Shown here one piece after another: positions 25,021-34,745 of a stretch of DNA of 64,000 nt. Under the pieces are notes generated by a model. It worked only from the letters and a program-made list of their open reading frames with translations, had not been told where the DNA came from and did not search any database. Location of the stretch: NCBI RefSeq assembly GCF_943193215.1, contig NZ_CALPDH010000022.1:51959-115958 (forward strand), in the 5' to 3' direction. Source of the DNA: Acetatifactor aquisgranensis (lineage in GTDB: Bacteria > Bacillota > Clostridia > Lachnospirales > Lachnospiraceae). A program made the position numbers and the translations under genes. Position 1 is the first letter of the stretch; every line of letters starts with the position of its first letter.

Positions 25021-25071
25021 CTGGGCTTTGGGAAATATTTTTTTCTATTTTTGTCGCACATGTCCATCGGC

Positions 25072-25191
25072 TCACTCTACCCCCAGGGCTTTATAAGCCG
25101 CCCCCTCCGCACTCTGATACGGAATCAGCTGAAAAGAGCTCATCAGCTCCGGCGGCACTGTGGCAAAATCGATAAACGATGTGCCGGCATT
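25072..25191 (-). pseudogene. Unidentified gene tail
   Basis: About 39 codons of coding-like sequence ending in a stop at 25072 (residues include SFIDFATVPPELMSSFQLIP and EGAAYKALGVE). No start codon belongs to it. It reads like the C-terminus of a secreted or enzymatic protein that I cannot name, left behind by rearrangement. Confidence 0.35.
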
Positions 25192-25284
25192 CTACACATT
25201 CAGACATCTCATCCCTGCGATTCCGGCTTCGGATAATTACCTCTAAATACGATGATGTATAATATCCCCCTCTCCCGGAAACCA

Positions 25285-25635
25285 TCACCTGCGCAGAATC
25301 TTCTCCAGCGCCTTCCCTCTGGCAAGCTCGTCCACCAGCTTGTCCAGATAGCGGATTTCCTGCATCAGGGGCTCTTCGATATCCTCCACGCGGACTCCGC
25401 AGACCACGCCTTTTATCAGTCTGCGCTCCGGATTCAATGCCGGGGCCTGTAAAAAGAAGTCTCCGTAGGTGATATCGCTTTCCATAAGTTCCGCCAACCT
25501 GTCCTTGCTGTACCCGGTCAACCAGCCGATGACTTCATCCACCTCCGCTCTGGTGCGCCCTTTCCGCTCCGCCTTTGCAATCAGCATGGGGTACAGTTTC
25601 CCAAAGGCCATGCCATATATCTTTTCGTTTTTCAT
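25285..25635 (-). CDS. DUF2200 family protein, copy 1
   Basis: A 116-residue cytosolic protein of the DUF2200 family (starts MKNEKIYGMAFGKLYPMLI; contains VIGWLTGYS, ESDITYGDFF, GVVCGVRVEDIEEPLMQEIR). The family's biochemical role is unknown. A second complete copy at 51620-51970 is about 90 percent identical, and a third, 3' fragment, lies at 47466-47537. Just upstream, a short coding-like tail (ending ELARKPARN) resembles the end of the gene upstream of copy 2, so a two-gene unit was probably duplicated and this copy lost its partner. Confidence 0.85.
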   Translation of the reverse strand: MKNEKIYGMAFGKLYPMLIAKAERKGRTRAEVDEVIGWLTGYSKDRLAELMESDITYGDFFLQAPALNPERRLIKGVVCGVRVEDIEEPLMQEIRYLDKLVDELARGKALEKILRR

Positions 25636-25712
25636 CCTCTGCCTCCTCGCAAAAATCTCAGTTTCGTGCCGGTTTCCTGGCCAGCTCCAGATCCATTGTG
25701 TAGTATACTGTC

Positions 25713-25820
25713 ATGATGCCCGCCTATGAGCAGATCAAAGTCCAAATCAAAGCCCAGATCCTGAACGGTGAGCTGGCCCCCAATCAGCCCCTGACCTCCA
25801 TGCGGCTGCTGGCAGGCCTT
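25713..25820 (+). pseudogene. GntR-family regulator, N-terminal fragment
   Basis: ATG 25713 or 25716 opens a frame reading PAYEQIKVQIKAQILNGEL, then TSMRLLA, the beginning of a GntR winged helix. After about 35 codons the homology stops and unrelated sequence follows. The rest of the gene is absent, so it cannot bind DNA normally. Confidence 0.7.
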
Positions 25821-25854
25821 CCTGCTGTTCTCCTTCTCCCTGAATCCTCTCGCC

Positions 25855-26367
25855 GTGGAGGAAAAGGGGGATAAAAAATACGGAGAGGCCTATATTGTCG
25901 GCAGCTATGGGATGAATATCATGACATGGAACGATTTGGACTTTTATATAGATAAGTCCAGTCTGAATGGGGCAAATTACTATGGCCTAGCGTCAGAGAT
26001 CCTCAAAAAATTTGTGCCAGGCCATTTTGACGGAGCGTTCCATATGGAAAATGAATCGGCATTTTTAGGATTTGAAACAAGCATATCGGGCGACCGCTGG
26101 AATGTAGATATCTGGTGGAAAAGCCAGACTGAAATCAACGATTCCATTGCATACGCCAATGATATCGCCCGGCTCACGGGCGAAAACCCGACGCTGAAAA
26201 ATGCCGTCATCACCATAAAACAGGATTTAATAAGCCGGAGGCTTTATGGATTCGATAAAGGGAAAAAGCATTGTCACAGCAAGGAAATATACGATGCGGT
26301 TTTTCATGAGGGAATCCTTTCTACAGAGCGGTTTTTAGCATATGCTGAATCATTCCAAAAGTCCTAG
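25855..26367 (+). CDS. Nucleotidyltransferase-like protein, probably 5'-truncated
   Basis: About 170 residues. YIVGSYGMNIMTWNDLDFYID (about 13-33) resembles the GS...D-x-D catalytic strand pair of minimal nucleotidyltransferases (aminoglycoside or antitoxin-type), and WNVDIWW could supply the third Asp. The rest is helical and unassigned. The frame opens with GTG 25855 inside GntR debris without a separate ribosome site, and the family normally has more sequence before the GS motif. It has therefore probably lost its start. Its GC content is lower than its flanks, as in acquired DNA. Confidence 0.5.
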   Translation: MEEKGDKKYGEAYIVGSYGMNIMTWNDLDFYIDKSSLNGANYYGLASEILKKFVPGHFDGAFHMENESAFLGFETSISGDRWNVDIWWKSQTEINDSIAYANDIARLTGENPTLKNAVITIKQDLISRRLYGFDKGKKHCHSKEIYDAVFHEGILSTERFLAYAESFQKS

Positions 26368-26524
26368 ATGCTATCTCGATAATGCAGCAGCCCACGGAGG
26401 CGGCAATCCCATCCGGCTCACGGCCAGAGGAATTTCGTGCAGAAGGAATTGCCGGGGAAGCCTGAATCTTCAATAGGGTTCCTCGCCGGCTCCAAATCCA
26501 TGGTATGGTACACTGTCATGTGTT

Positions 26525-27106
26525 TTACAGTTTATAGTAATACTGCTCGCCCCCGTCCGTCCTCACGGCTCCCACGGCCACGCCATAGAGTCTCTCCGCC
26601 ACATTTTCCTCCAGCATCTCCTCCGGCGTGCCGCTCCAGGAGATCCTCCCCTCTGCCACAGCAGCGATCCGGTGGGAAATCTTCAGGGCCAGCAGGATGT
26701 CGTGGAGCACCAGGACGATTGTCTTGCCCTCCCCGGACAGCCGCCGGACGATTCCCGCGAACTTCATCTGCTGCCCGATGTCCAGGTAGGTGGTAGGCTC
26801 GTCCATGACGATGGCAGGAGCCTCCTGAGCCAAGGCCATGGCAAGGTACACCTTCTGCCGCATGCCGCCGGACAGCCGGGACATCTGCATCCCGGCCAGC
26901 TCCTCTATGCCCATCTGTCTCATGGCCTCCCTGGCTATCTGAAAATCCGACTCCCTGTATCTCCTGGGATAGTTCAGATAGGGGAACCGCCCATGGAGGA
27001 CCATGCGGTCCGCGGAGATGTCAGGCACGTTCTTTCCCTGGGGGAGATAGGCGATGCTTCTGGCCAGCTCTGCCCGGGACAAATTTTCTTGGAACAGATT
27101 ACCCAT
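26525..27106 (-). pseudogene. FecE-like ABC ATPase lacking its Walker A region
   Basis: About 193 residues of an iron-siderophore/cobalamin ABC ATPase. The Q-loop IAYLPQG, signature LSGGMRQKVYLAMAL, Walker B AIVMDEPTTYLD and switch His in VLVLHDI are all present. The first about 45 residues with the P-loop are missing, and the frame begins abruptly near 27106. Without Walker A it cannot hydrolyse ATP. No permease or binding protein lies beside it. The intact uptake operon at 41.9-46.1 kb has its own ATPase. Confidence 0.8.
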
Positions 27107-27127
27107 TGGGTTTGCATAGTCTGATCC

Positions 27128-28096
27128 TTACTTATTCTTCTCGATATCCTGCCAGTTGGCGTTGTTTAGGATTTCCGCGTTTTCGCCTATAAGCGCTTTG
27201 CCGGCGTCTTCATCTCCCCGCAACTGGTATAGCATCCACGCCGTCATATATCCGTCGGTCTTCATCTGCATTTCCTCATGCTCCGCTCCTGCGACTCTTG
27301 CACGAAGCTTACATACATTGTCCGGCATCGCATTATAATTCTCGACCAAAGAGGAAAGCGGAGCAACGCCAAGCCACTCTTTCGCTACGTCCGTCGCACC
27401 GGTATCATCAGAATTTCCGGCAGCAGCAGTCATAAACCACGGAATCGACACTTTGGAAGCGTCATATCCGCCCCACATCTGTGCAAGGTAGGAATGCGCT
27501 GCGCTGCCTGTAAAAATGGTTTTGTACAGACCGCTGTTTTCATATTCGGTTACCGCTCTGAGCGCACCCGCACCGCCTTGTGAATATCCGGCAATTCCGA
27601 TATTTTGGGTATCGATTTTGGCATAAAACAGGCTGTTGGAATTTTGATTCTGCCCCAGCATGTAATCCAACGTTCGTGAGGTGGATGTCCCTGTTCCCGA
27701 CTGTCTGTCGTCATTGCCGACAACAATAAATCCCCATGAAGCAAGTCTTTCAAAATAGGGTCCGTAGTTTAATGCTGCTGTATTGCTGCCGTTCACGACA
27801 ACTATCATCGGATAATCATCTTGACTATGCTTCATTTCAGATGGATACCAAATACGGATATTCCCTATCGTCTTATCTTCGGATTGGACTACCTCGCGGG
27901 ATACTTCATAACCGCCAAGGCCCGCATACTTTTTCTCTAATTCCGAATCAGACCAAAACTGCGTGTAGTAATCATTCTCCAGCCAGGGCTTTTGGGAATC
28001 AATGTAGTTTTTGGTCAGCAGGAATCCCGCTGCAAGTACGATTAAAATGACAATCGCTAAAATCACAAGCCCCACTATTTTCATGACTTTTCTCAT
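27128..28096 (-). CDS. Membrane-anchored alpha/beta hydrolase
   Basis: A protein of about 322 residues. One N-terminal transmembrane anchor (about 7-27) is followed by an extracellular alpha/beta-hydrolase domain. The nucleophile elbow is GYSQGG (Ser in IGIAGYSQGGAGAL), and a preceding VVVNGSNT strand may form the oxyanion region. Candidate acid and His are in the C-terminal third (AGAEHEEM). It resembles dienelactone-hydrolase/cutinase-like secreted esterases. The start at 28096 follows AAGGAG. A TetR-type gene is divergently transcribed, suggesting ligand-controlled expression. Ester substrate unknown. Confidence 0.8.
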   Translation of the reverse strand: MRKVMKIVGLVILAIVILIVLAAGFLLTKNYIDSQKPWLENDYYTQFWSDSELEKKYAGLGGYEVSREVVQSEDKTIGNIRIWYPSEMKHSQDDYPMIVVVNGSNTAALNYGPYFERLASWGFIVVGNDDRQSGTGTSTSRTLDYMLGQNQNSNSLFYAKIDTQNIGIAGYSQGGAGALRAVTEYENSGLYKTIFTGSAAHSYLAQMWGGYDASKVSIPWFMTAAAGNSDDTGATDVAKEWLGVAPLSSLVENYNAMPDNVCKLRARVAGAEHEEMQMKTDGYMTAWMLYQLRGDEDAGKALIGENAEILNNANWQDIEKNK

Positions 28097-28288
28097 AGAT
28101 AAATCTCCTTCCGCTTGACAGAATAATCTGGTTTCGATATAATAATTTCGGAACAAGTGTCATGATATAAAACATTTGTTTCATTTAAGTCATATTATAT
28201 TGACGGTCCCATGGAGCGTCAATGCGAATCAGTAAAAAAGATGCCGCCATCACGCTATGCGGTACAAAAAGGGGGATTTTGTTCCTTT

Positions 28289-28807
28289 ATGAAGAAGAAT
28301 CAAACAGCATTTATGAAACTATGTCTTGCGGACGCGCTTATCAAGCTGATGAAGACCCAAGACTTTGATACAATCAATGTAAACTCGATTTGCAAGGAAG
28401 CAGACATCGGCAGAACTACTTTTTACAGATACTTTGACAACAAAAACAGTAAAGAGGAAATGCTCCTTTTCAAGATAAAATATGAATGGGAGCAGTATTC
28501 GGATAAGCACGAAATCGGCAAGCAGGGAAAGAACTCTGATTTGACAGAATTTATCTATGAAAATAGGCGTCTGTTTTCAATGCTCTATCACAATGATCTT
28601 ATTTCTGTCATTATGCGTGCGCTTGAGGATTTGATACCTTCGGGGGAAACATACGATAAGCAAGCCTCGTATCTTATGTCCTTTTTTATCTATGGATACT
28701 TCGGGATCATCTATCAGTGGATGAAATATGATTTTGATGAAACGCCCGCGCAGATACAAAAGCATATTAACGACACCATCACCTCTGGCCTAAATCAAAA
28801 CCTATAA
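28289..28807 (+). CDS. TetR-family regulator with TetR_C-like domain
   Basis: A protein of about 172 residues: HTH at about 10-55 (LADALIKLMKTQDFDTINVNSICKEADIGRTTFYRYF, longer than motif; key turn EADIGRTT), then a helical ligand domain. It is of the DhaS-like group with RRLFSMLYHND. I chose ATG 28289, since no upstream ATG has a ribosome site (GGGGGA precedes this one at long spacing). It is divergent from the alpha/beta hydrolase gene across about 190 bp and is probably that gene's repressor. Confidence 0.8.
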   Translation: MKKNQTAFMKLCLADALIKLMKTQDFDTINVNSICKEADIGRTTFYRYFDNKNSKEEMLLFKIKYEWEQYSDKHEIGKQGKNSDLTEFIYENRRLFSMLYHNDLISVIMRALEDLIPSGETYDKQASYLMSFFIYGYFGIIYQWMKYDFDETPAQIQKHINDTITSGLNQNL

Positions 28808-29249
28808 AGACAAGCTGGCAAGAAAATTGCGTTTTCAGCCTTTAGTCCTCCAGTATAATATATTCGCACATAGGTCACGGTTCCCCGATTGCCACGCTTA
28901 TGTTTATTCTTGTTATGAGATTTTCCTGCTTAACGATTTCACTTGCCGTGAAACCAGACTGCATAACGCCGGCTGGTTGAATCGCATGATTACATTAGGC
29001 AGTATTCAGCGTTATGCAGCATAAAATCAGCGGAGTCCGCAAAACTCTTCACCGGATGGCCATCAACGGATCCATACGAAACGGGCGGGAGATTCCGGGG
29101 GACTGGAGAAGCTTTCTTTCAATACCCGCCGGACACACCAGGGCGTTGACAAAGAACCATCCATAAAATTCTACCCCTGTGATTTTGCGTGCAGACTCTC
29201 CGGCTTCCTGACCATCTCCCAATGCCAGATGCCTGCGGATATCTTCTCC
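28808..29249. other. Gene-free scar between TetR gene and ABC exporter
   Basis: About 440 bp with short open frames only. A stretch near 29015-29170 has coding-like composition (plus-strand frame reading HRMAINGSIRNGREIPGDW) that I could not assign. I see no RNA gene or terminator here. Confidence 0.4.
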
Positions 29250-31007
29250 CTATTGATACCACTGTCTCTGCAGCTCATACATCGTCTTATATTCCCCTTC
29301 GGCCGCAATCAACTCATCATGGCTCCCGTCCTGCACAATGCGCCCCTCCTTAATCACAAGAATCCTGTCCGCAATCTGCGCGGAAGCCAGCCGGTGGGTC
29401 ACGATAATCGAAGTGCAGTTCCGCGACAGTCTGCCAAATTCCTCATACAGGTACTTCTCTTCCAGGGCATCTATGGCAGCCGTAGGTTCGTCCAGAATCA
29501 AAAGGCTGTTGTTCCTGTATATCCCTCTTGCGATTGCGATCCGCTGCCATTGGCCTCCGGAAAGTTCCGTCCCTCCGAACTCTCTTCCCAGCATGCCGTC
29601 CATTCCCCCAGCCCATCCAGGGTCTACGCCAACGTCATCACAAATCCGATTCAGCCTGTCCACAGACTGATCGCCGGCAGCGTCACTAATCCTGATATTC
29701 TCCCCCAGCGACATGCTGTAACGGCAGAACTTCTGAAAAACCGCAGAGATTCCCCTTACAATCCGTCCGGCGCCCTTCTGCACGCCCTCATAGGAAACCG
29801 TCCCCTTTGTAGGCGAATACAGCCCCGCAATGATATGGCACAGCGTGCTTTTCCCGCTTCCGTTCTCTCCTACCAAAGCAACCGTCTGCCCCCAGGGAAT
29901 CCGCAGATTGATATCCGAAAGCACGAACTTCTCTCCCTCTGTCCCAGACTGCGGGTAGGCAAAAGACACATCCTCCAGCCGTATCTCGAACTTTTCAGGC
30001 AGTGCAATCTGCTCCTGTTCCCCCGGATCCTCCCCTATGAACGCAAGGTAGTTCTTTACCATGGCCATATTTTCTATGGCGATGGCCAGGCGCTCGGATA
30101 TCACTTCGTCCATGAACCCGTAAAACTCACGGAGCGCAGCAAAGACCGCCGCAAACGCCCCCACGGAAATGATGCCCGCCAGCACATAATAGACCAGCAT
30201 GGCGATAATCGCGCCATAAGCCGCCACAGTCAGGACATGGATGCAGAAATTCACCCTTTCCTTCCGGAGCTGCATGCGGAAATGCAATCCGTTCAGCTTC
30301 TTCAGCATCTGATTGTACCTGTCGAAAAAGCAGCTGCCGCATCCCCACAGGCGGGTCTCCTTATAATACTCTTTTCCGATGACGCAGTCCCCATAATAGT
30401 CCATCTTCCTCCGGACAGGCGCGGCCTCATTCTCCAGATGCTCAAAGGATATCATATGCAGCAGTCTGGTTATCACGTTTGGTATGAAAATAATGACTGT
30501 GCTGATGCTGAGGACAGGCGCCAGGGAAAACAGGTACCAGCTCATCACCACAAAATAAAAAGCATAAAAGAAAAGGATATCCAGGATGGTAGTGCTCACC
30601 CAAAAGACACCTTCCGAACCACGGACAGCTTTGTTGATCCGATCCAGTTCCTCCGCATATTCAAAGGCAATCGCATCCTTCCTGTCAATCGTCCTGAACA
30701 GAACCTTATTGGTCTCTTTTATGACCTTTCGGTTCAGAATCTGCCCATAACAGTTCGCCACGCCGTTCATAGTCTGCGCAAAAGCATATGCCGCTCCTAA
30801 CAGCAGTATTTTGACCACAAGAGGTAGTATATCTCCCCCATTCTCTGAAATCCCGTCAAAAAAATACTGTACGCTCATGACCTGCAAGACCCAGGAAACG
30901 CCGTGCAGCATCTGCAATACCGAGTATAAGATAATGCTTTTCGGGAACATCCTGTACAGAAGCCTTATGCCCACCAGATTATTGTAAATAAAATTCTTAT
31001 GTCTCAT
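29250..31007 (-). CDS. ABC exporter half-transporter, second subunit
   Basis: A protein of about 585 residues, TM domain (about 1-320, six helices) plus ATPase. Walker A is in VALVGENGSGKSTLCHIIAGL, the Q-loop is followed by FCRYSMSLGENI, the signature is LSGGQWQRIAIARGIYRN, Walker B is LLILDEPTAAID, and the switch His is in IIVTHRLAS. Start ATG 31007 overlaps the stop of the upstream ABC gene by 11 bases, so they form a coupled heterodimeric exporter. The LSGGQWQ signature is typical of the exporters found near peptides or small-molecule clusters. No precursor gene is visible nearby. Substrate unknown. Confidence 0.9.
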   Translation of the reverse strand: MRHKNFIYNNLVGIRLLYRMFPKSIILYSVLQMLHGVSWVLQVMSVQYFFDGISENGGDILPLVVKILLLGAAYAFAQTMNGVANCYGQILNRKVIKETNKVLFRTIDRKDAIAFEYAEELDRINKAVRGSEGVFWVSTTILDILFFYAFYFVVMSWYLFSLAPVLSISTVIIFIPNVITRLLHMISFEHLENEAAPVRRKMDYYGDCVIGKEYYKETRLWGCGSCFFDRYNQMLKKLNGLHFRMQLRKERVNFCIHVLTVAAYGAIIAMLVYYVLAGIISVGAFAAVFAALREFYGFMDEVISERLAIAIENMAMVKNYLAFIGEDPGEQEQIALPEKFEIRLEDVSFAYPQSGTEGEKFVLSDINLRIPWGQTVALVGENGSGKSTLCHIIAGLYSPTKGTVSYEGVQKGAGRIVRGISAVFQKFCRYSMSLGENIRISDAAGDQSVDRLNRICDDVGVDPGWAGGMDGMLGREFGGTELSGGQWQRIAIARGIYRNNSLLILDEPTAAIDALEEKYLYEEFGRLSRNCTSIIVTHRLASAQIADRILVIKEGRIVQDGSHDELIAAEGEYKTMYELQRQWYQ

Positions 31008-32847
31008 ACCAACACCTCTGACTGTCGAACATCTCCTTATAAAGCCCGTTCTCCAATCCAATCAAAGCTTTATGCGTCCCCTGCTCGACAATCTTTCCCT
31101 GATCCAATACCAGAATCTCGTCCGCCATGCGCGCAGCGCCCAACCTGTGCGTGATCAGAATCGTGAACTTTTCCATGGAATGCTCTTCTTCCTTGGAAAT
31201 CCCTTCTTCCTTGGAGCGCTCTCCTTCCATTGTGACCTGCCAGAACATCTCATACACCTTTGCCTCCCCTTTGGGATCCAGGGCCGCGGTCGGCTCGTCC
31301 AGAATGTTGATTGGGGCTTCGCTGTACAAAAGCCTTGCAATCGCTAATTTCTGCCACTGGCCTCCGGACAGATCCACGCCGTCCTTCTCCAGTTTCCCCA
31401 GCTTGCTGTCTAACCCCCAAGGCAGCTCCTGTACACAGGCTCCCAATTCCATTTTTTCCATGACCTGCTCCAGCAGCTGCTCCTTGTCCTCCTTCACGTT
31501 CCCCACCAGGATATTGTCCCGGAACGACAAAGCATACCGGGCGAAATCCTGAAACACCACAGAGAACATCCACTTCAGCTCCCCATATCGGTATTCCCGC
31601 AAGTCCTTTCCATTAATCAGAATCTGCCCCTGATACTCCTCGTACAATCCGGTCAGCAGCTTCGTGAGCGTGGATTTGCCCGCGCCGTTCCTGCCCACCA
31701 CCGCATAGCACTTATTTCCCCGGAACACAAACGAGCAGTCCCTGAGCACATACTCCTCCCGCCCCGGATAGCGGAAGGACACCTTCCTGAATTCAATCGA
31801 TTCCACCCGGAATCCCGGAATCTTCAACGGTTCCGCAGCGGCGTCCTCTTTCTCCTCCATGGCCCAAAAAACGTTCACATCCTTCAGGTACGCATTGAAA
31901 TCCGCAACCCCCTGCATGATGCCTGACAGATTCCACGACATGCCCTGGACAAGGTTCAAAATAGAGGTCACAAGTCCCACATATAACCCGTTCGACAGCT
32001 TCCCGCTGCTCAGGGCGGGAAGGAGCAGCAGCATGATAATCACTGCCAGCATGACCATGGTCAGCGAGCCGCTCTTCATATTGGCATATCTCTTCTTCTC
32101 GATGGCAGCCTCCTTCTGGTTCGCATAGTCGCTGAGACGGTCATACTCCTTCGTTATCTGTCCGGAATACCCGAACAGGGTCCGCTCTTTCGCATGGTCT
32201 CTGTCCGACAGGATTGCGGACAGATATTGATACCGTCTTTTGACCTCCACCGCGTCTTTTTGCAGGACGTAATTCTGTCTGCCGGTTCTATAGGCCAGAG
32301 AAAAAAGCGGGACGCTCACCAGCAAAATCGCCGCGCCGCTCAGAACGCTTGCCTGCATGACGATGCTCATAAGGGCCACGCATTTTACCACCAGCTCAAT
32401 CCCGTTACAGACCGTTTGGTAACCCGCCCAGAAACGGCCCTCTACCTCTCCGCAGACACGGTATATCAATGCGCAGGACTGGCTGTCCTCTATGTACCTG
32501 TATTGAAGCGCCGCCTGCTTCTTCATGAACCGGTTCCTTAACATGGTCTTTAAACGGTTCTGCGCCGATGCGTTGACCAGGTTTGAGACAGATGGTATCA
32601 TCTGCTTGAAAACCACTATCCCAAGCAATAGGATAAGGGGCACTAAGACCATACGGACGCCCAGCGCGCCGCCATATGCCCCTTCCACACGGTTCACGAA
32701 TTCCGCGATTGCAAGCGCCTGCACCGTCGGCAGAAAGGCATTGATTACGGCAACCAGCAAGAGATATCCTGTATGGAAAGGTATCATTTTTATCATATCC
32801 CGCAGGAATACAAAGAGATTGTATTTCGTCTTTTTCCGGCTTTTCAT
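30997..32847 (-). CDS. ABC exporter half-transporter, first subunit
   Basis: A 616-residue exporter: six TM helices in the first about 310 residues, then an ATPase with VVGRNGAGKSTLTKLL (Walker A), LSGGQWQKLAIARLL (signature), INILDEPTAALD (Walker B) and ILITHRLGAA (switch). Between Walker B and the switch His it has an unusual charged insert of about 20 residues (about 545-565) carrying repeated SKEE/SMEK units. It is partnered with the next gene. Degraded DNA and a NUDIX fragment lie upstream. Confidence 0.9.
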   Translation of the reverse strand: MKSRKKTKYNLFVFLRDMIKMIPFHTGYLLLVAVINAFLPTVQALAIAEFVNRVEGAYGGALGVRMVLVPLILLLGIVVFKQMIPSVSNLVNASAQNRLKTMLRNRFMKKQAALQYRYIEDSQSCALIYRVCGEVEGRFWAGYQTVCNGIELVVKCVALMSIVMQASVLSGAAILLVSVPLFSLAYRTGRQNYVLQKDAVEVKRRYQYLSAILSDRDHAKERTLFGYSGQITKEYDRLSDYANQKEAAIEKKRYANMKSGSLTMVMLAVIIMLLLLPALSSGKLSNGLYVGLVTSILNLVQGMSWNLSGIMQGVADFNAYLKDVNVFWAMEEKEDAAAEPLKIPGFRVESIEFRKVSFRYPGREEYVLRDCSFVFRGNKCYAVVGRNGAGKSTLTKLLTGLYEEYQGQILINGKDLREYRYGELKWMFSVVFQDFARYALSFRDNILVGNVKEDKEQLLEQVMEKMELGACVQELPWGLDSKLGKLEKDGVDLSGGQWQKLAIARLLYSEAPINILDEPTAALDPKGEAKVYEMFWQVTMEGERSKEEGISKEEEHSMEKFTILITHRLGAARMADEILVLDQGKIVEQGTHKALIGLENGLYKEMFDSQRCWYET

Positions 32848-32921
32848 TTTGGTTTTTCCTTCGCTCCACAGCCTTTTATTTTTTGATTATTTTGTACCAA
32901 CCGGCACAACAGGCCAGGGAA

Positions 32922-33053
32922 TCATCCCTTTGATACGAAATGTTTTGTCGGCTCATCTAAATGATATATTTCTTCTTTTAGGAATTCGGGATATATCGTT
33001 ACATCTCGAATTTTCTCAATCGGCATCCACCCAATGACCACATCACAATTATC
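32922..33053 (-). pseudogene. NUDIX hydrolase C-terminal fragment
   Basis: A minus-strand frame of about 43 codons ends at 32922 and reads DVVIGWMPIEKIRDVTIYPEFLK, then EEIYHLDEPTKHFVSKG. This is the C-terminal end of NUDIX-domain proteins of the ADP-ribose/dinucleotide type. The Nudix box itself is absent and a stop lies just upstream. Confidence 0.6.
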
Positions 33054-33362
33054 TTTTTGTGGTTATGATTGATTATGAACTATACGCCTGACGCTTGCAA
33101 TGTATATTTATCAGCTCGCTTTCCACGGATTCGTAATTCCGAAAATGGAAGAACGAAAAACAGGAAACTTTTTTCATAATTTCTTGTCTTGGTGTGCCGC
33201 TGTGACGGGCGGCGGTTATTCAGTTTGCTGTTTGCACAACTCTACAAATTAATTTCCCGCACTGGAACATACAAATAACAATACTCATGCATACCAACTT
33301 AAAAAACCATAATATTCAACCATTGGGAACGTGTCAAAAATGGAATTTTACAGGATTGATTG
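33054..33362. other. AT-rich gene-free stretch
   Basis: About 310 bp with no convincing reading frame, hairpin or RNA. A 15-base string GCAATGTATATTTAT near 33102 recurs near 54876, just before the Tn916-like element. Confidence 0.4.
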
Positions 33363-33773
33363 TTATAAACATTTTGCCTCTAACAGTTTCACAATATCTT
33401 CATAATGTTCCTGGCAGATAACCCGATAATGTATCCAGCCGCCATCACCACAAGGATATTTATTATCAATGTGTTCCTGGGTGTATTTTTTCAGCTCCCC
33501 ATAAACCGCTGCATACTGCACATCCGTTAATCTCATCATAACTGTAAATGCGCCATCTTCAGCAAAGATATTACACATAAGCTTTTTCTTTTTATAATGT
33601 CCGATTCCCCAACCGTATTTATTGCCATAAGGGAAAACAACTTTCTGATCTGTATGAAACATAGTCGTTAGCCAATCATTTATCCTGGAAAAGCGTTCTG
33701 CATTTTCCGAACAATATGTTGTCATTTCCTCTACGGTTGGAATATGCTGCTTATTCAGCATTCTCTCATACAT
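33363..33773 (-). CDS. DUF3788 family protein
   Basis: A 136-residue small cytosolic protein with the features of DUF3788: a WLTTMFHTDQKVVFPYGNKYGWGIGHYKKKKLMCNIF-type core (key elements YGNKYGWGI and KKKKLMC) followed by AFTVMMRLTD and a C-terminal RVICQEHYEDI segment. The fold is thought to resemble phosphoribosyltransferase-like or YdhG/DUF1801 proteins. Function is unknown. A GGAGGG site precedes the ATG. Lower GC than the host backbone. Confidence 0.75.
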   Translation of the reverse strand: MYERMLNKQHIPTVEEMTTYCSENAERFSRINDWLTTMFHTDQKVVFPYGNKYGWGIGHYKKKKLMCNIFAEDGAFTVMMRLTDVQYAAVYGELKKYTQEHIDNKYPCGDGGWIHYRVICQEHYEDIVKLLEAKCL

Positions 33774-33825
33774 AGCCGCCCTCCAATCCCAATTTACTGC
33801 CTTTACCGCACCGCAAAACCGGGAT

Positions 33826-34260
33826 TTATTTTGCTTTTATCGGGATATAATAGTCCATCTGTTCATACCCCATTATTTTTTTCGCAAGCGGCGGCGTAAT
33901 TATATTTCCTAATTCTGAACGTGATGTGTCACGTTTAAATCCATTTTCGCTTAGAAACTGGTCAATCTCTGTGTCCATTAGCCCCTTATCTGTCTTCTGG
34001 TCTATGTCCGTTGCTACAGCATAAAGACCGCCTTTGAAGTCTATTATTTCAAATTCGTTTGGAACATTCATTCCATCTTCATACATATACAGCCAGACAA
34101 AACCCTCTCCTGCCCAAAATAGGAAATCTTTCGGAAATAACCCTCTTTTTTGTGAAGATAACCATTCGTCGAGTAGATTGAAATTCCCCTCTCCGAACAT
34201 ACCTGTTCCAGACGAAACCATTTTACAGGCCGGCATTTCATAAATTCTTACACTTTGCAT
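33826..34260 (-). CDS. GyrI-like/AraC effector-binding domain protein
   Basis: About 144 residues beginning MQSVRIYEMPACKMVSSGTG, the first strand of the GyrI-like small-molecule-binding (SHS2) domain found at the C-terminus of AraC/BmrR-type regulators or as free proteins. The GFVWLYMYEDGMNVP and GGLYAVATDID strands fit the fold. No DNA-binding part is attached. It may be a stand-alone ligand sink or the surviving half of a regulator. ATG 34260 has a GGGGGA site. It is in tandem with the DUF3788 gene, 52 bp apart. Confidence 0.7.
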   Translation of the reverse strand: MQSVRIYEMPACKMVSSGTGMFGEGNFNLLDEWLSSQKRGLFPKDFLFWAGEGFVWLYMYEDGMNVPNEFEIIDFKGGLYAVATDIDQKTDKGLMDTEIDQFLSENGFKRDTSRSELGNIITPPLAKKIMGYEQMDYYIPIKAK

Positions 34261-34314
34261 TGTTGTCCCCCAGATTTTCGTTTTGTCAATGACTAAGTTA
34301 TTATAGCATTTCAC

Positions 34315-34739
34315 TCTAAAGAATGAAATAGATTTCCTTGCACTTTATAAAGAAAATTAACTTAAGAAAAACAATACCGGAAATGTCCGGTTTATCATCA
34401 TCTTATGTTTCCGGTGTTTTCTTCTTCGTCCAATTCCGCCTCGGCATCACGGATGATGTCCTCCGCAAAGTTGAGAGAGTACAATCAATTGGACTGGAAC
34501 AAAAAAGAAACTACCTCAATGCATGTTGTGAATCCCAAAAGCCTTCCGCCTGCCTACAGCTTTGGCCTCCGGTTTTTCTTCCTGACACTGTCTCTGTTTT
34601 TCCGGCATAAACAGAACGAGACCTCCGAAGAAGTCTCGTTTTGTTCATGGAGTTATAAAATATAAAAGACTTCTTAATCAAAATAAGTACAAAACAGCCA
34701 CAGCATAGCATTTATGCGGTACTGGCGGAAAGGAGGGAA
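34315..34739. other. Intergenic stretch ahead of the mobile-element remnant
   Basis: Contains broken coding-like sequence and a hairpin ACGAGAC/GTCTCGT (34616-34639) followed by TTTTGTT, likely a terminator. The left end of the AT-rich mobile remnant is probably in or near this stretch. Confidence 0.4.
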
Positions 34740-34745
34740 TTGATT

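Noticed and set aside
29229..30800. 523-residue plus-strand open frame
   Set aside because: Antisense of the ABC exporter subunit with all ATPase motifs.
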